64,000 nt of DNA from Streptomyces poriferorum (GCF_019399235.1 NZ_JAELVH010000073.1:1-64000); one strand, 5' to 3'. Numbered from the stretch's first letter, positions 46,801-57,790 are shown. Notes: a model not told the origin generated them from the sequence alone. Numbers and translations are program-made.

Positions 46801-47442
46801 ATGGCCACGTACACGCTCCCGGAACTCCCGTACGACTACGCGGCGCTCGAACCGGTCATCAATCCGCAGATCATCGAGCTCCATCACGACAAGCACCACG
46901 CCGCCTACGTGAAGGGCGCCAACGACACCCTGGAGCAGCTGGCGGAGGCACGGGACAAGGAGGCCTGGGGCGCGGTCAACGGGCTCCAGAAGAACCTCGC
47001 GTTCCACCTCTCCGGCCACATCCTCCACTCGATCTACTGGCACAACATGACCGGCGACGGCGGCGGCGAGCCCCTGGCCGCGGACGGGGTCGGCGACCTC
47101 GCGGACGCGATCACCGACTCGTTCGGCTCCTTCGCGGGCTTCAAGTCGCAGCTGACGAAGGCCGCGGCCACCACGCAGGGCTCCGGCTGGGGCGTCCTCG
47201 CGTACGAGCCGCTCAGCGGCAAGCTGATCGTCGAGCAGGTCTACGACCACCAGGGCAACGTGGGCCAGGGCTCGGTCCCGGTCCTGGTCTTCGACGCCTG
47301 GGAGCACGCCTTCTACCTCCAGTACAAGAACCAGAAGGTCGACTTCATCGAGGCGATGTGGCGCGTCGTCAACTGGCAGGACGTCGCCAAGCGCTACGCG
47401 GCCGCCAAGGAGCGCGCGGACGTCCTGCTGCTCGCTCCCTGA
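46801..47442 (+). CDS. sodF: Superoxide dismutase, Fe/Mn type
   Basis: Dismutates superoxide in the cytosol. The 213-aa product has metal ligands in [12 protein letters not shown] (first His), [11 protein letters not shown] (second) and [12 protein letters not shown] (Asp and third His). [13 protein letters not shown] carries the outer-sphere Gln. GGAGG lies 8 nt before the ATG. The Nur-type box and the gene order identify it as the nickel-repressed SodF of Streptomyces. Metal choice between Fe and Mn cannot be proved from sequence. Confidence 0.95.
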   Translation: MATYTLPELPYDYAALEPVINPQIIELHHDKHHAAYVKGANDTLEQLAEARDKEAWGAVNGLQKNLAFHLSGHILHSIYWHNMTGDGGGEPLAADGVGDLADAITDSFGSFAGFKSQLTKAAATTQGSGWGVLAYEPLSGKLIVEQVYDHQGNVGQGSVPVLVFDAWEHAFYLQYKNQKVDFIEAMWRVVNWQDVAKRYAAAKERADVLLLAP

Positions 47443-47510
47443 ACTCCGGCGCACCGAGAACGTCCTGCCTCGTGATCGTCTTCTCAACCTTCACCGGGCA
47501 GGCGGATGAA

Positions 47511-47549
47511 GGAAGGCCCCCGCGAGGACGTGACTCGCGGGGGCCTTCC
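47511..47549 (+). terminator. Terminator after sodF
   Basis: A perfect 16-bp stem (GGAAGGCCCCCGCGAG and complement) with a 7-nt loop, 68 nt after the sodF stop. Confidence 0.85.
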
Positions 47550-47607
47550 GTGTGCGGGCAGCGGTACGGGCCGGTCGATGTCAGACCCCTGCCGCATGCT
47601 TCGTCCC

Positions 47608-48141
47608 ATGGACACCAAGGACTTCTGGAAGCTGATCGACGACGCGCGCACCCTGGTCGTCGACCCCGCCGACGCCGAGGCCGTTGCCGAGCGGGTGGCG
47701 GCGCTGCTCGCCGAGCGGCCGGCCGACGAGATCCTCACCGCGCAGCAGTTGCTGTGGGACCTGATGGCGACTTCCTACCGGGCCCCGCTCTGGGCCGCGG
47801 CGTACACGATCAACGGCGGCTGCTCGGACGACGGTTTCGACTACTTCCGGGGCTGGCTGATAGCGCAGGGCCGGGAGGTGTTCGAGCGGGTGGTGGCCGA
47901 CCCGGACGCGCTGGCCGGTCTGCCGGTGGTCAGGGCCGCGGCGGCCGAGGGCGCCGATCTGGAGTGCGAGGACGTGCTCGGGGTGGCGTGGGACGCGTAC
48001 CGGGAGGCGACGGGCGAGGAGCTGCCGCAGGACGCGTTCACCATCGACTACCCCGACCTCGACCCGGAGTGGGACTTCGACTTCGACGACGCGGAGCGGG
48101 TGGCGCTGCGGCTGCCGGGGCTGGACGCGCTGTACGGCTGA
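47608..48141 (+). CDS. DUF4240 domain protein
   Basis: A 177-aa acidic soluble protein of unknown function. DTKDFWKLIDDAR at the start and DGFDYFRGWLIAQGREVFERVVADPD in the middle are the DUF4240 signature. The end is very acidic (DLDPEWDFDFDDAERVAL). ATG 47608 matches the family N-terminus. In-frame ATGs at 47596 and further up are less likely. It stands alone between two terminators. Confidence 0.85.
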   Translation: MDTKDFWKLIDDARTLVVDPADAEAVAERVAALLAERPADEILTAQQLLWDLMATSYRAPLWAAAYTINGGCSDDGFDYFRGWLIAQGREVFERVVADPDALAGLPVVRAAAAEGADLECEDVLGVAWDAYREATGEELPQDAFTIDYPDLDPEWDFDFDDAERVALRLPGLDALYG

Positions 48142-48150
48142 GGGGCGCGG

Positions 48151-48183
48151 GCTGCGGGGCCGGGCGGTGCCCGGCCCCGCAGC
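48151..48183. terminator. Bidirectional terminator, DUF4240 and thioredoxin-fold genes
   Basis: A perfect 15-bp stem (GCTGCGGGGCCGGGC and complement) with a 3-nt loop between the convergent genes. Confidence 0.88.
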
Positions 48184-48191
48184 GCACACGG

Positions 48192-48842
48192 TCAGTCGAA
48201 GACGGGGCCCTGCGTGCGGGTCCGCTTGATCTCGTAGAAGCCGGGGATCGACGCGACGAGCAGCGTGCCGTCCCACAGCTTCGCCGCGTCCTCGCCCTTC
48301 GGGGCGGGGGTGACGACCGGGCCGAAGAAGGCGATCTGCTCGCCGTCCGCGCCCGGCACCGCGATGACCGGGGTGCCGACGTCCTGGCCGACCTTGTCGA
48401 TGCCCTCCTGGTGGGAGGCGCGCAGTTCGGTGTCGTACGCGTCGGAGTCGGCGTACTCCGCGAGCTCGGCCGGCAGGCCGACATCCTTCAGCGCGCCCTC
48501 GACCGCCTCACGGGTGGGGCCCTCGCCCTGGTTGTGGAAACGGGTGCCGAGCGCGGTGTACAGCGGGCCGACGATGTCGTCGCCGTGCTTCTGCTGGGCG
48601 GCGATCACCACGCGGACCGGGCCCCAGGCCTTGTTCTCCAGCATGTCGCGGTACTCGTCGGGCAGCTCGTCCAGCCGGTTCTCGTTGAGCACGGCCAGGC
48701 TCATCACGTGCCAGCGGACCTCGACGTCGCGGACCTTCTCCACCTCCAGCATCCAGCGGGAGGTCATCCAGGCCCAGGGGCAGAGCGGGTCGAACCAGAA
48801 ATCGGCGGGGGTCTTGCCGGTCACCGTGCTGTTGTCAGACAT
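48192..48842 (-). CDS. DsbA-family protein, Rv2466c (mycothiol nitroreductase)-like
   Basis: A 216-aa thioredoxin-fold protein with a helical insertion. DFWFDPLCPWAWMTSRW and WHVMSLAVLNENR match the mycothiol-dependent reductase Rv2466c of Mycobacterium. Where that enzyme has CPWC, this one has CPWA: only Cys21 remains, so a monothiol mechanism with mycothiol is expected. ATG 48842 has AGGAG just upstream; ATG 48854 is an alternative. It is divergent from pepN over 134 nt. Confidence 0.85.
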   Translation of the reverse strand: MSDNSTVTGKTPADFWFDPLCPWAWMTSRWMLEVEKVRDVEVRWHVMSLAVLNENRLDELPDEYRDMLENKAWGPVRVVIAAQQKHGDDIVGPLYTALGTRFHNQGEGPTREAVEGALKDVGLPAELAEYADSDAYDTELRASHQEGIDKVGQDVGTPVIAVPGADGEQIAFFGPVVTPAPKGEDAAKLWDGTLLVASIPGFYEIKRTRTQGPVFD

Positions 48843-48976
48843 CTCTCTCCTCATGAGGACCGTTCGCATCCTGTGCCCGAGAACACCGCCGGGCGGTTCC
48901 GCCATTCCCGCACGCCGGGCCGGATGACGGCATGGGAGGATCAAAGTATTCGAACGTGACACAAAGGAGTGTGCTC

Positions 48977-51574
48977 GTGCCCGGTGAGAACCTGTCCCGC
49001 GACGAGGCCCGTGAGCGGGCCGAGCTGCTGACCGTCGACGGATACGACGTCGTGCTCGACGTCCGTTCCGCGGTCGGTGGGCCCGACGGGGAGGGCGAGC
49101 AGACCTCCGGTCCGCGGACCTTCCGTTCGGTGACGACGATCCGGTTCCGCTCGGCGCGTGCCGGTGCGACGACGTTCGCCGATCTGATCGCCCCGTCCGT
49201 GAACGCGGTGACCCTGGACGGCACGGCGCTCGACCCGGCCACCGTCTTCGACGGGGTCCGCGTGACCCTGGCGGACCTGTCGGAGGGCGAACACGTCCTG
49301 GTGGTCGACGCGCAGTGCGCGTACAGCAGGACCGGCGAGGGCATGCACCGCTTCGTCGACCCGGAGGACGGCGAGGTCTACCTCTACACGCAGTACGAGC
49401 CGGCGGACGCGCGGCGCGTCTTCGCCAACTTCGAGCAGCCCGACCTCAAGGCTCCCTTCCGCTTCCGGGTGACGGCCCCCGAGGAGTGGACGGTCTGGAG
49501 CAACGGGGCCGAGGAGTCCCGCGACGGCGGGGTGTGGCGGTTCGCCGAGACGAAGCCGATCTCGACTTACATCACGGCGGTCGTCGCCGGTCCGTACCAC
49601 TACGTGACCGACTCCTACAGCCGCACGCTCAGTGACGGCACGACGCTGGACATCCCGCTCGGCGCGATGTGCCGCAAGGGGCTCGCCCGGCACTTCGACG
49701 CGGACGACGTCTTCCTGATCACCAAGCAGGGTCTGGACTTCTTCCACGACAACTTCGACTACCCGTACCCGTTCGGCAAGTACGACCAGGCCTTCGTGCC
49801 CGAGTACAACCTCGGCGCGATGGAGAACCCGGGCTGTGTCACGTTCCGCGAGGAGTACATCTTCCGCGGGAAGGTGACGCGGGCGGCGTACGAGAGCCGG
49901 GCCAACGTCATCCTGCACGAGATGGCGCACATGTGGTTCGGCGACCTCGTCACCATGCAGTGGTGGGACGACCTGTGGCTGAAGGAGTCCTTCGCCGACT
50001 TCATGGGCGTCTTCGCGATGGTGGAGTCCACCCGCTTCGAGGACGGCTGGATCACCTTCGCCAACAACCGCAAGTCCTGGGCCTACCGCGCCGACCAGCT
50101 GCCGTCCACCCACCCGATCACGGCCGACATCCGTGACCTGGAGGACGCCAAGCTGAACTTCGACGGCATCACGTACGCCAAGGGCGCCTCGGTGCTCAAG
50201 CAGCTGGTGGCGTATGTGGGGCGGGACGCGTTCCTGGAGGGCGCGCGGCGCTACTTCAAGAAGCACGCGTACGGCAACACGCAGCTGGGTGACCTGCTGT
50301 CGGTGCTGGCCGAGACCTCCGGCCGGGACATGACCTCCTGGTCGCGCTCCTGGCTTCAGACCGCCGGTGTCAACTCGCTGACTCCGGTGGCGACCTACGA
50401 CGCCGCGGGCCGGATCACCGAGCTGGCCGTCCTCCAGGAGGCGGCCGAGTCCCACCCGGAACTGCGTCCGCACCGGGTCGCGGTCGGCCTGTACCGGCGT
50501 ACGCCCGAAGGTGAACTGGTGCGTTACGCCCGGGCCGAGGCGGATGTGGCGGGTCCGCGCACCGTGATCGCGGAGCTGGCCGGGGCCGAGCGGCCCGAGC
50601 TGATCCTCGTCAACGACGACGACCTGACGTACTGCAAGGTCCGCTTCGACGAGGTGTCGCTGGCCACGCTCCGGGAACACCTGGGCGACATCACGGACCC
50701 GCTCGCGCGGGCCCTGTGCTGGTCCGCGCTGTGGAGCCTCACCCGGGACGGGCTGATGCCGGCCCGCGACTTCGTCTCGCTCGTCCTGGCCTTCTCCGGC
50801 CGGGAGACCGACATCGGCGTGCTCCAGATGCTGCACACCTGGACCCGGACGGCGCTGACGCACTACGCCGCCCCGTCGTGGCGCGAGGAGGGCGGCCGGG
50901 CACTGGCCGAAGGCGCGCTGCGCGAGCTGCGGCGCGCGGCGCCGGGCAGCGAGCCCCAGCTGGCCTGGGCCCGCTTCTTCGCCGCGGTCGCCTCATCGGA
51001 CACGGACTTCCAGCTGCTGTCCGGGCTGCTCGACGGCACGGCCCGGATCGACGGGCTCGACGTCGACCAGGAGCTCCGGTGGGCGTTCCTGTCCCCGCTG
51101 GTCTCGCACGGGGTCGCCGACGAGGCGGCCATCGACGCCGAACTGGCCCGCGACGACACGGCGTCCGGCAAGCGGCACCACGTGCGCTGCCTGGCCTCGC
51201 GCCCGTCGGCCGCGGTGAAGGCTCAGGCGTGGGCGGGCGTCGTGGAGTCCGACGTCCTGTCCAACGCGCTGGTGGAGGCCACGATCCTGGGCTTCTCGCA
51301 GTCCTCGCAGCGGGAGCTGCTGGCGCCGTACGCGGCCCGGTACTTCGAGGTGATCGAACGGGTGTGGGCCGAGCGGTCCATCCAGATCGGGATGGCCGTG
51401 GTCAAGGGCCTGTTCCCGGACCTTCAGGACGACCCCGCCACCCTGGCGGCGACGGACGCGTGGCTGGCGGAGCACGCGGATGCGGCGCCGGCGCTGCGGC
51501 GGCTGGTGCTGGAGGCCCGGGACGACCTGGGCCGGGCGCTGCGGGCCCAGGCGTGTGACGGCGGAGCCGTCTGA
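48977..51574 (+). CDS. pepN: Aminopeptidase N (copy 1)
   Basis: An M1-family zinc metallopeptidase that trims N-terminal residues from peptides in the cytosol. The 865-aa product has GAMEN at 280-284 and HEMAH at 314-318 with the third zinc ligand Glu near 337 (WLKES). The ERAP1-like C-terminal helical domain is complete. GTG 48977 lies 7 nt after AAAGGAG and starts PGENLSRDEARERAELL. The last codons and stop form the first unit of a 16-bp tandem repeat. A paralogue is at 58445. Confidence 0.95.
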   Translation: MPGENLSRDEARERAELLTVDGYDVVLDVRSAVGGPDGEGEQTSGPRTFRSVTTIRFRSARAGATTFADLIAPSVNAVTLDGTALDPATVFDGVRVTLADLSEGEHVLVVDAQCAYSRTGEGMHRFVDPEDGEVYLYTQYEPADARRVFANFEQPDLKAPFRFRVTAPEEWTVWSNGAEESRDGGVWRFAETKPISTYITAVVAGPYHYVTDSYSRTLSDGTTLDIPLGAMCRKGLARHFDADDVFLITKQGLDFFHDNFDYPYPFGKYDQAFVPEYNLGAMENPGCVTFREEYIFRGKVTRAAYESRANVILHEMAHMWFGDLVTMQWWDDLWLKESFADFMGVFAMVESTRFEDGWITFANNRKSWAYRADQLPSTHPITADIRDLEDAKLNFDGITYAKGASVLKQLVAYVGRDAFLEGARRYFKKHAYGNTQLGDLLSVLAETSGRDMTSWSRSWLQTAGVNSLTPVATYDAAGRITELAVLQEAAESHPELRPHRVAVGLYRRTPEGELVRYARAEADVAGPRTVIAELAGAERPELILVNDDDLTYCKVRFDEVSLATLREHLGDITDPLARALCWSALWSLTRDGLMPARDFVSLVLAFSGRETDIGVLQMLHTWTRTALTHYAAPSWREEGGRALAEGALRELRRAAPGSEPQLAWARFFAAVASSDTDFQLLSGLLDGTARIDGLDVDQELRWAFLSPLVSHGVADEAAIDAELARDDTASGKRHHVRCLASRPSAAVKAQAWAGVVESDVLSNALVEATILGFSQSSQRELLAPYAARYFEVIERVWAERSIQIGMAVVKGLFPDLQDDPATLAATDAWLAEHADAAPALRRLVLEARDDLGRALRAQACDGGAV

Positions 51575-51640
51575 GAGCGGAGCCGTCTGAAGGCGGAGCC
51601 GTCTGAAGGCGGAGCCGTCTGAAGGCGGAGCCGTCTGAGG
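51561..51640 (+). repeat. Five tandem 16-bp repeats at the pepN stop codon
   Basis: The unit GCGGAGCCGTCTGAAG occurs five times in a row with only 1-2 base changes (units at 51561, 51577, 51593, 51609, 51625). The first unit encodes the last residues and the TGA of pepN. Every later copy carries the same GTCTGA. Confidence 0.95.
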
Positions 51641-51665
51641 GCGGTTCGGGTCGTCCGTTGTGACG

Positions 51666-51698
51666 CCCTCGCCGGGGTGCCGTTCACCTCGGCGAGGG
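51666..51698 (+). terminator. Hairpin after pepN and the repeat array
   Basis: A perfect 9-bp stem (CCCTCGCCG / CGGCGAGGG) with a 15-nt loop. It lies in the 355-nt gap between pepN and the AbiEi-like gene. The gap also holds the tandem repeats, a dispersed repeat at 51703 and about 200 nt with nothing I recognise. Confidence 0.6.
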
Positions 51699-51702
51699 AT
51701 CC

Positions 51703-51740
51703 GTCCTCAAACGCCGGACGGGCCGGACGGGCCGGACCGG
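51703..51740 (+). repeat. Dispersed intergenic repeat, second copy
   Basis: GTCCTCAAACGCCGGACGGG is followed by GCCGGACGG reiterations. It matches the element at 39696 except for one base in the first 20. Confidence 0.55.
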
Positions 51741-51929
51741 AGCGGCTGAGGGCGTGCGCGTGCGGCGCTCGGGGGCCGGGGTGCGCCCCCGGTGACCGGC
51801 TCATAATCCCCGGCGGGTCCGCCCTTTTCGGGTGTCGAACGTCCGTACTTTAGGACGGCGTTGTCCTGGAATGTCGACGGGCCTGTAACAGGGGTTAAGG
51901 CCCGGGCCCCGAGCGGGATACACCGGAGC

Positions 51930-52997
51930 ATGAACCCGAACACCCCGCTCTCCCCCTGCCACTTCCGCGTCACCTCCGCCGCCCGTCAACGCGTGCTGTC
52001 CGCCTCCCAGTTGAAGGCCCACGGGGTCTCCCCCGCACAGGCCGCCGAACAGTGCCGCACCGGCGGGCCGTGGCAGGAGCCCCTGCCCGGTGTCTTCGTC
52101 CTGCACCCGGGGCGGCTCAGCGGCCACGAGCGGCTGCGGTCGGCCCTGCTGTACGCGGGACGACCCCCGGCCTCCGGGCGGCGGACCGTCCCGGAGCAGG
52201 CCGAAGGCGCGGATCCAGGATACGGCGAGGCGATGATCACCGGCCTTGCCGCGCTCTCGCTGTACGGCTTCGCCGCCGCGCCGCCCGCCCTCGCCACGGA
52301 CCGCGTCGACGTCCTGGTGCCCCGCATCCGGCGGCTGCGCTCGGCCCGGTACGTCCGCCTGGTGCGCAGTTCCGATCTGCCGCGGCCGGAACAGGTGGAC
52401 GGCCTGCCGGTGGCGCCGGTGGCCCGCGCCCTCGCGGACGCCGTCGCCGGGCTCGGGGACGCCCATGCCGTACGCCGGCTGCTCACCGAGGCGGTCCGCG
52501 GCGGCCACTGCGAACCTGCCGTCGTGGTCGGCGAGTTGAACCGCGCCAAGGTGCTCGACCGCCCACAGGTGGTGAACGCCGTGGACTCGCTGCTCGCCGA
52601 GGGCCGGGCGCTGGCGGAGGAGCGGCTGTACGACATGGTGCGGGCCCACGGGCTTCCGGAGCCCCTGTGGAACGTGGACCTGCGGCTGCCCGGCGGCCCG
52701 CATCTGGGCGCGGTCGACGCCTTCTGGCCCGAGGAGGCGGTGGCCGTGGAGCTGGACACCAGGGCCCCGCGCCACAGCCGGCTCGACGACGACCACCGCC
52801 GGCGGGAGCACGAGGCCGAGTGGTCCGCGTACGCCGCGCGGCGCGAGCACCTGGAGCGGCTGGGCGTCACCGTCGTCCACCTCAGCCCGGGCAAGCTGCG
52901 GGACGCACGGGAGCAGCAGGCGACCGTGGTGCGGACGGCGTTGATGGCGGCGGCCGACCGTGAGCCCGCCGCGTACGTGATGATCCTGCCCCGGTGA
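51930..52997 (+). CDS. AbiEi-like winged-helix protein with PD-(D/E)XK-like C-terminus
   Basis: A 355-aa protein. The N-terminal part (SASQLKAHGVSPAQAAEQCRTGGPWQEPLPGVFV split over residues 30-65) resembles the winged helix of type IV antitoxin AbiEi. A middle region has VARALADAVAGLG. The C-terminus (GAVDAFWPEEAVAVELD ... HRRREHEAEW ... GVTVVHLSPG) looks like a Vsr/DUF559-type PD-(D/E)XK nuclease fold, with Asp and Glu-x-Asp in the expected places. No AbiEii toxin gene is adjacent, so it is more likely a stand-alone DNA-related protein. Domain assignment is by eye. Confidence 0.7.
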   Translation: MNPNTPLSPCHFRVTSAARQRVLSASQLKAHGVSPAQAAEQCRTGGPWQEPLPGVFVLHPGRLSGHERLRSALLYAGRPPASGRRTVPEQAEGADPGYGEAMITGLAALSLYGFAAAPPALATDRVDVLVPRIRRLRSARYVRLVRSSDLPRPEQVDGLPVAPVARALADAVAGLGDAHAVRRLLTEAVRGGHCEPAVVVGELNRAKVLDRPQVVNAVDSLLAEGRALAEERLYDMVRAHGLPEPLWNVDLRLPGGPHLGAVDAFWPEEAVAVELDTRAPRHSRLDDDHRRREHEAEWSAYAARREHLERLGVTVVHLSPGKLRDAREQQATVVRTALMAAADREPAAYVMILPR

Positions 52998-53210
52998 AGG
53001 CCGTTCCGTCCGCCGGGGCCCGGCGAGACCCCTCCATCCGCCACGTATGAGCTGTTTCGTCCCGCATGACGCTTCGGCCCCACTGGCGGAAGTCCGCCAT
53101 GTCCGCAACTCGCCCCTCACAACTCTCCACAAACCCCTGTCATTTACGAAAGGGTGAGCGGTCATCCGGTACCGATTTCCGGACTCTCTCTTTCACATAC
53201 AGGGATGCTG

Positions 53211-56200
53211 ATGACCTCCGAATCCCCCAGCTCCATACCCGGGGCGAGACGCGTGGCCCGCGTCGCGGCCGCCGCCGGACTGGTGGCCGCCCTGGCCGCC
53301 ACCGGCGCCGCCCCCGTCTTCGCGGCCGACGCGCCGGCCCCCGCGCCCGTCAAGACCGCCGCCGGCGGCAGTACGGCGGACAAGCTCGGCACGGCCGACG
53401 CCGACGTTCTCACCAAGGCGAAGGCCAAGGGCGAGAAGAACATCACGATGATGGTCGCCACCGCTCCCGGTGCGACCGAGCAGGTCACCGAGCAGCTGGA
53501 CGCCGTCAAGGGCTCCGTGCTCGGGCAGGCCTACGACAAGCTCGGCTATGTGCGGGCCACCGTGCCCACCGCGGCCGCCGAGGCCACCATCAAGGCGGCC
53601 TCGAAGCTGTCCTCCGTCCACGGCATCGATCTCAAGCAGGAGATCGTGCTGGACGACCCGACGCCGTCGGCCGACCGGGCGACCGGCAGCCGGGCCTCGG
53701 TGAAGTCGACGGGGACCTACCCGGCGCCCGGGAAGAACACCCCGGCGAAGAACCCGTACAACCCGTCCTTCGAGACGGGTGCGGTCGACTTCGTCAAGCA
53801 GCACCCGAAGGCCGACGGCCGCGGCGTGACCATCGGCATCCTCGACTCGGGTGTCGACCTCGGCCACCCGGCGCTGCAGAAGACCAGCACCGGTGAGCGC
53901 AAGATCACCGACTGGGTGACGGCCACCGACCCGGTCAGTGACGGCGACGGCACCTGGCTGCGGATGACGGACGCCGTTTCCGGCCCGACGTTCACCTACG
54001 ACGGCCGTACCTACTCGGCCCCGGCGGGTTCGTACCGGATCAAGGTGTTCAAGGAGGCCGCCACCAAGGGTGGCGACATGGCGGGCGACCTCAACCGCGA
54101 CGGTGACACCACCGACACGTGGGGCGTCCTCTACGACCCGGTCACCGGCACCACCCGAGTGGACCTGAACGGCAACGCGGACTTCTCCGACGACGCCGTC
54201 CTCAAGCCGTACAAGGAGAAGCACCAGGTCTCCTACTTCGGTACGGACGACCCGCGGACCGACGTCGTCGAGCGCATCCCGTTCGTCGTCGAGACCCGCA
54301 GTGACGTCGTGTACAACGCGGCGGGCGACACGTCCGACTTCGTCAACATCGGTGTCATCGAGTCCGAGCACGGCACGCACGTCGCGGGCATCACCGCCGC
54401 GAACGGCCTGTTCGGCGGCAAGATGAACGGTGCCGCGCCCGGCGCGAAGATCGTCTCCTCGCGCGCCTGCACCTGGTCCGGCGGCTGCACCAACATCGCG
54501 CTCACCGAGGGCATGATCGACCTCGTCGTGAACCGCGGCGTCGACGTCGTCAACATGTCGATCGGCGGACTGCCGCCGCTCAACGACGGCAACAACGCCC
54601 GCGCGGAGCTGTACAAGCGCCTCATCGACATCTACGGCGTCCAGCTGGTCATCTCGGCCGGCAACGAAGGCCCCGGCATCAACACCATCGGTGACCCCGG
54701 CCTCGCCGACCACGTCATCTCGGTCGGCGCGTCCATCTCCAAGGACACCTGGGCCGCGAACTACGGCTCCGGCGTCACCAAGAAGTACGACATGATGCCG
54801 TTCTCCTCGCGCGGTCCGCGTGAGGACGGCGGCTTCACGCCGACCCTGACGGCTCCCGGCGCGGCGATCAACTCGACGCAGACCTGGCTGCCCGGCGGTC
54901 CGGTCAAGGAGGCGGGCTACTCCCTCCCGGCCGGCTACTCCATGCTCCAGGGCACGTCGATGGCCTCCCCGCAGGCCGCCGGCGCGACCGCGCTGCTGCT
55001 GTCCGCCGCGAAGCAGAAGCACATCGAGCTGCCGCCGGCCGATCTGCGCACCGCGCTGACCAGCACCGCCACCCAGATCAAGGGAGTGCCCGCGCACGCC
55101 CAGGGTGCCGGTCTGATCAACATCGTCGGCGCCTGGAAGCAGATCGAGAAGCAGGGCACCCCGGCGCACGAGTACACCGTCAAGGCCCCGGTCGACACCG
55201 CGATCGACTTCGCGCTGAAGACCCCCGGCTTCGGCACCGGTCTGTACGACCGCGAGGGCGGCCTCAAGGCCGGCCAGAAGAAGTCGTACGACGTCACGGT
55301 CACCCGCACCACGGGCCCGGACAAGAACGTCAGCCACAAGCTGTCCTGGAAGTACAACGACGGCACGTTCACGCTGACCGGTTCGAAGACCGTCTCGCTG
55401 CCGCTCGGCAAGCCGGTCACGGTCAAGGTCCAGGCGAAGCCGGGCAGCGCGGGCGTGCACAGCGCGATCCTGCAGGTCGACGACGCGAAGACCTCCGGCG
55501 TGGACCAGCAGATCCTCGCCACGGTCGTCGTCTCCAAGGAGCTCGTGAAGCCGGCCTACGCGTACACGGCGTCCGGCTCGGTGCAGCGCAACGGCACCAC
55601 GTCGTACTTCGTGACCGTGCCGGAGGGCGCCAAGACCCTCGAGGTCGCCATGAGCGCCCTGCGCTCGGGCAGCCAGACCCGCTTCATCTCCATCCACCCG
55701 TACGGGGTCGCGGTGGAGGACAGCGGAACGCCGTTCTGCTACCCGAACTACGAGAACCCGGCCAACACCTGCCGCCCCGACGTGCGCTCGTACGCCGACC
55801 CGCAGGCCGGTGTCTGGGAGATCGAGGTCGAGGCCCGGCGTACGTCGCCGCTGCTGGACAACCCGTACAAGCTGGATGTCTCGCTGCTCGGCGCGACCTT
55901 CGACCCGGCGGTGCAGACCATCGCCGAGGCCAAGATCGGCACCCCGGCCGCGGTGGACTGGACGGTCACCAACAACGCCGGTGACCTGACGGGCAAGCTC
56001 AAGGGCGGCTCGCTGGGCTCGGCCGACGTCGAGCGTCCGTCGATGTCCACGGGCGACGAGTACGTGAAGGAGGTCACCATCGGTGAGGGCGTCGAGAAGC
56101 TGGACGTCGCCATCGGCGGCACCTCGGACGCCAACGCGGACCTCGACCTGTACGTCTACAAGGGCGCGACCGAGGTGGGTGCCTCCACCACGGCCGGTTC

Positions 56201-56516
56201 CGAGGAGTCCGTCAGTCTGGTGAAGCCCGCCGCGGGCACGTACACGGTCGTCATCCAGGGCTACGACGTCCCGGCCGGCACGACCGAGTACGACTACCGC
56301 GACGTGTACTACGCGCCGTCGCTCGGCACGATCAACGTCGACGAGTCGAAGGCCGTCGACCTGGCCTCCGGCGAGTCGGCCCAGGTCGGTGCCGAGGTCG
56401 CGGTCGCCGGGGCGGCCCCCGAGGGCCGGCAGTTCTTCGGTGAGGTCCAGCTGGTGAATGCCCGCGGCACCGCCGCGGGCACCGGCAGCGTCGTGATCGA
56501 GAAGGTCACGCCGTAA
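53211..56516 (+). CDS. Secreted S8 family serine peptidase (subtilase)
   Basis: A 1,101-aa extracellular subtilisin-type protease. A signal peptide is visible (RRVARVAAAAGLVAALAATG, cut near AFA-ADAP). A propeptide runs to about 180. The catalytic triad is Asp212 (ILDSGVD), His387 (EHGTHVAG) and Ser583 (GTSMASP), with a large insertion between Asp and His. The C-terminal half has beta domains including a PPC-like region (DANADLDLYVYKG ... AAGTYTVVIQGYD). ATG 53211 has AGGG 7 nt upstream; ATG 53205 adds two residues. It resembles large Streptomyces tripeptidyl-aminopeptidase-type subtilases. No dedicated exporter is needed. Confidence 0.93.
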   Translation: MTSESPSSIPGARRVARVAAAAGLVAALAATGAAPVFAADAPAPAPVKTAAGGSTADKLGTADADVLTKAKAKGEKNITMMVATAPGATEQVTEQLDAVKGSVLGQAYDKLGYVRATVPTAAAEATIKAASKLSSVHGIDLKQEIVLDDPTPSADRATGSRASVKSTGTYPAPGKNTPAKNPYNPSFETGAVDFVKQHPKADGRGVTIGILDSGVDLGHPALQKTSTGERKITDWVTATDPVSDGDGTWLRMTDAVSGPTFTYDGRTYSAPAGSYRIKVFKEAATKGGDMAGDLNRDGDTTDTWGVLYDPVTGTTRVDLNGNADFSDDAVLKPYKEKHQVSYFGTDDPRTDVVERIPFVVETRSDVVYNAAGDTSDFVNIGVIESEHGTHVAGITAANGLFGGKMNGAAPGAKIVSSRACTWSGGCTNIALTEGMIDLVVNRGVDVVNMSIGGLPPLNDGNNARAELYKRLIDIYGVQLVISAGNEGPGINTIGDPGLADHVISVGASISKDTWAANYGSGVTKKYDMMPFSSRGPREDGGFTPTLTAPGAAINSTQTWLPGGPVKEAGYSLPAGYSMLQGTSMASPQAAGATALLLSAAKQKHIELPPADLRTALTSTATQIKGVPAHAQGAGLINIVGAWKQIEKQGTPAHEYTVKAPVDTAIDFALKTPGFGTGLYDREGGLKAGQKKSYDVTVTRTTGPDKNVSHKLSWKYNDGTFTLTGSKTVSLPLGKPVTVKVQAKPGSAGVHSAILQVDDAKTSGVDQQILATVVVSKELVKPAYAYTASGSVQRNGTTSYFVTVPEGAKTLEVAMSALRSGSQTRFISIHPYGVAVEDSGTPFCYPNYENPANTCRPDVRSYADPQAGVWEIEVEARRTSPLLDNPYKLDVSLLGATFDPAVQTIAEAKIGTPAAVDWTVTNNAGDLTGKLKGGSLGSADVERPSMSTGDEYVKEVTIGEGVEKLDVAIGGTSDANADLDLYVYKGATEVGASTTAGSEESVSLVKPAAGTYTVVIQGYDVPAGTTEYDYRDVYYAPSLGTINVDESKAVDLASGESAQVGAEVAVAGAAPEGRQFFGEVQLVNARGTAAGTGSVVIEKVTP

Positions 56517-56538
56517 CCGCATCGCGGTGACCATGTGA

Positions 56539-57723
<1,185 letters not shown>

Positions 57724-57790
57724 CGCCGGGGGGCGGGTGCGGGTGCGGTGCCGCTGCGCGAAGCCGTCCCCTCCCCGCCCCTTCCCGAAA

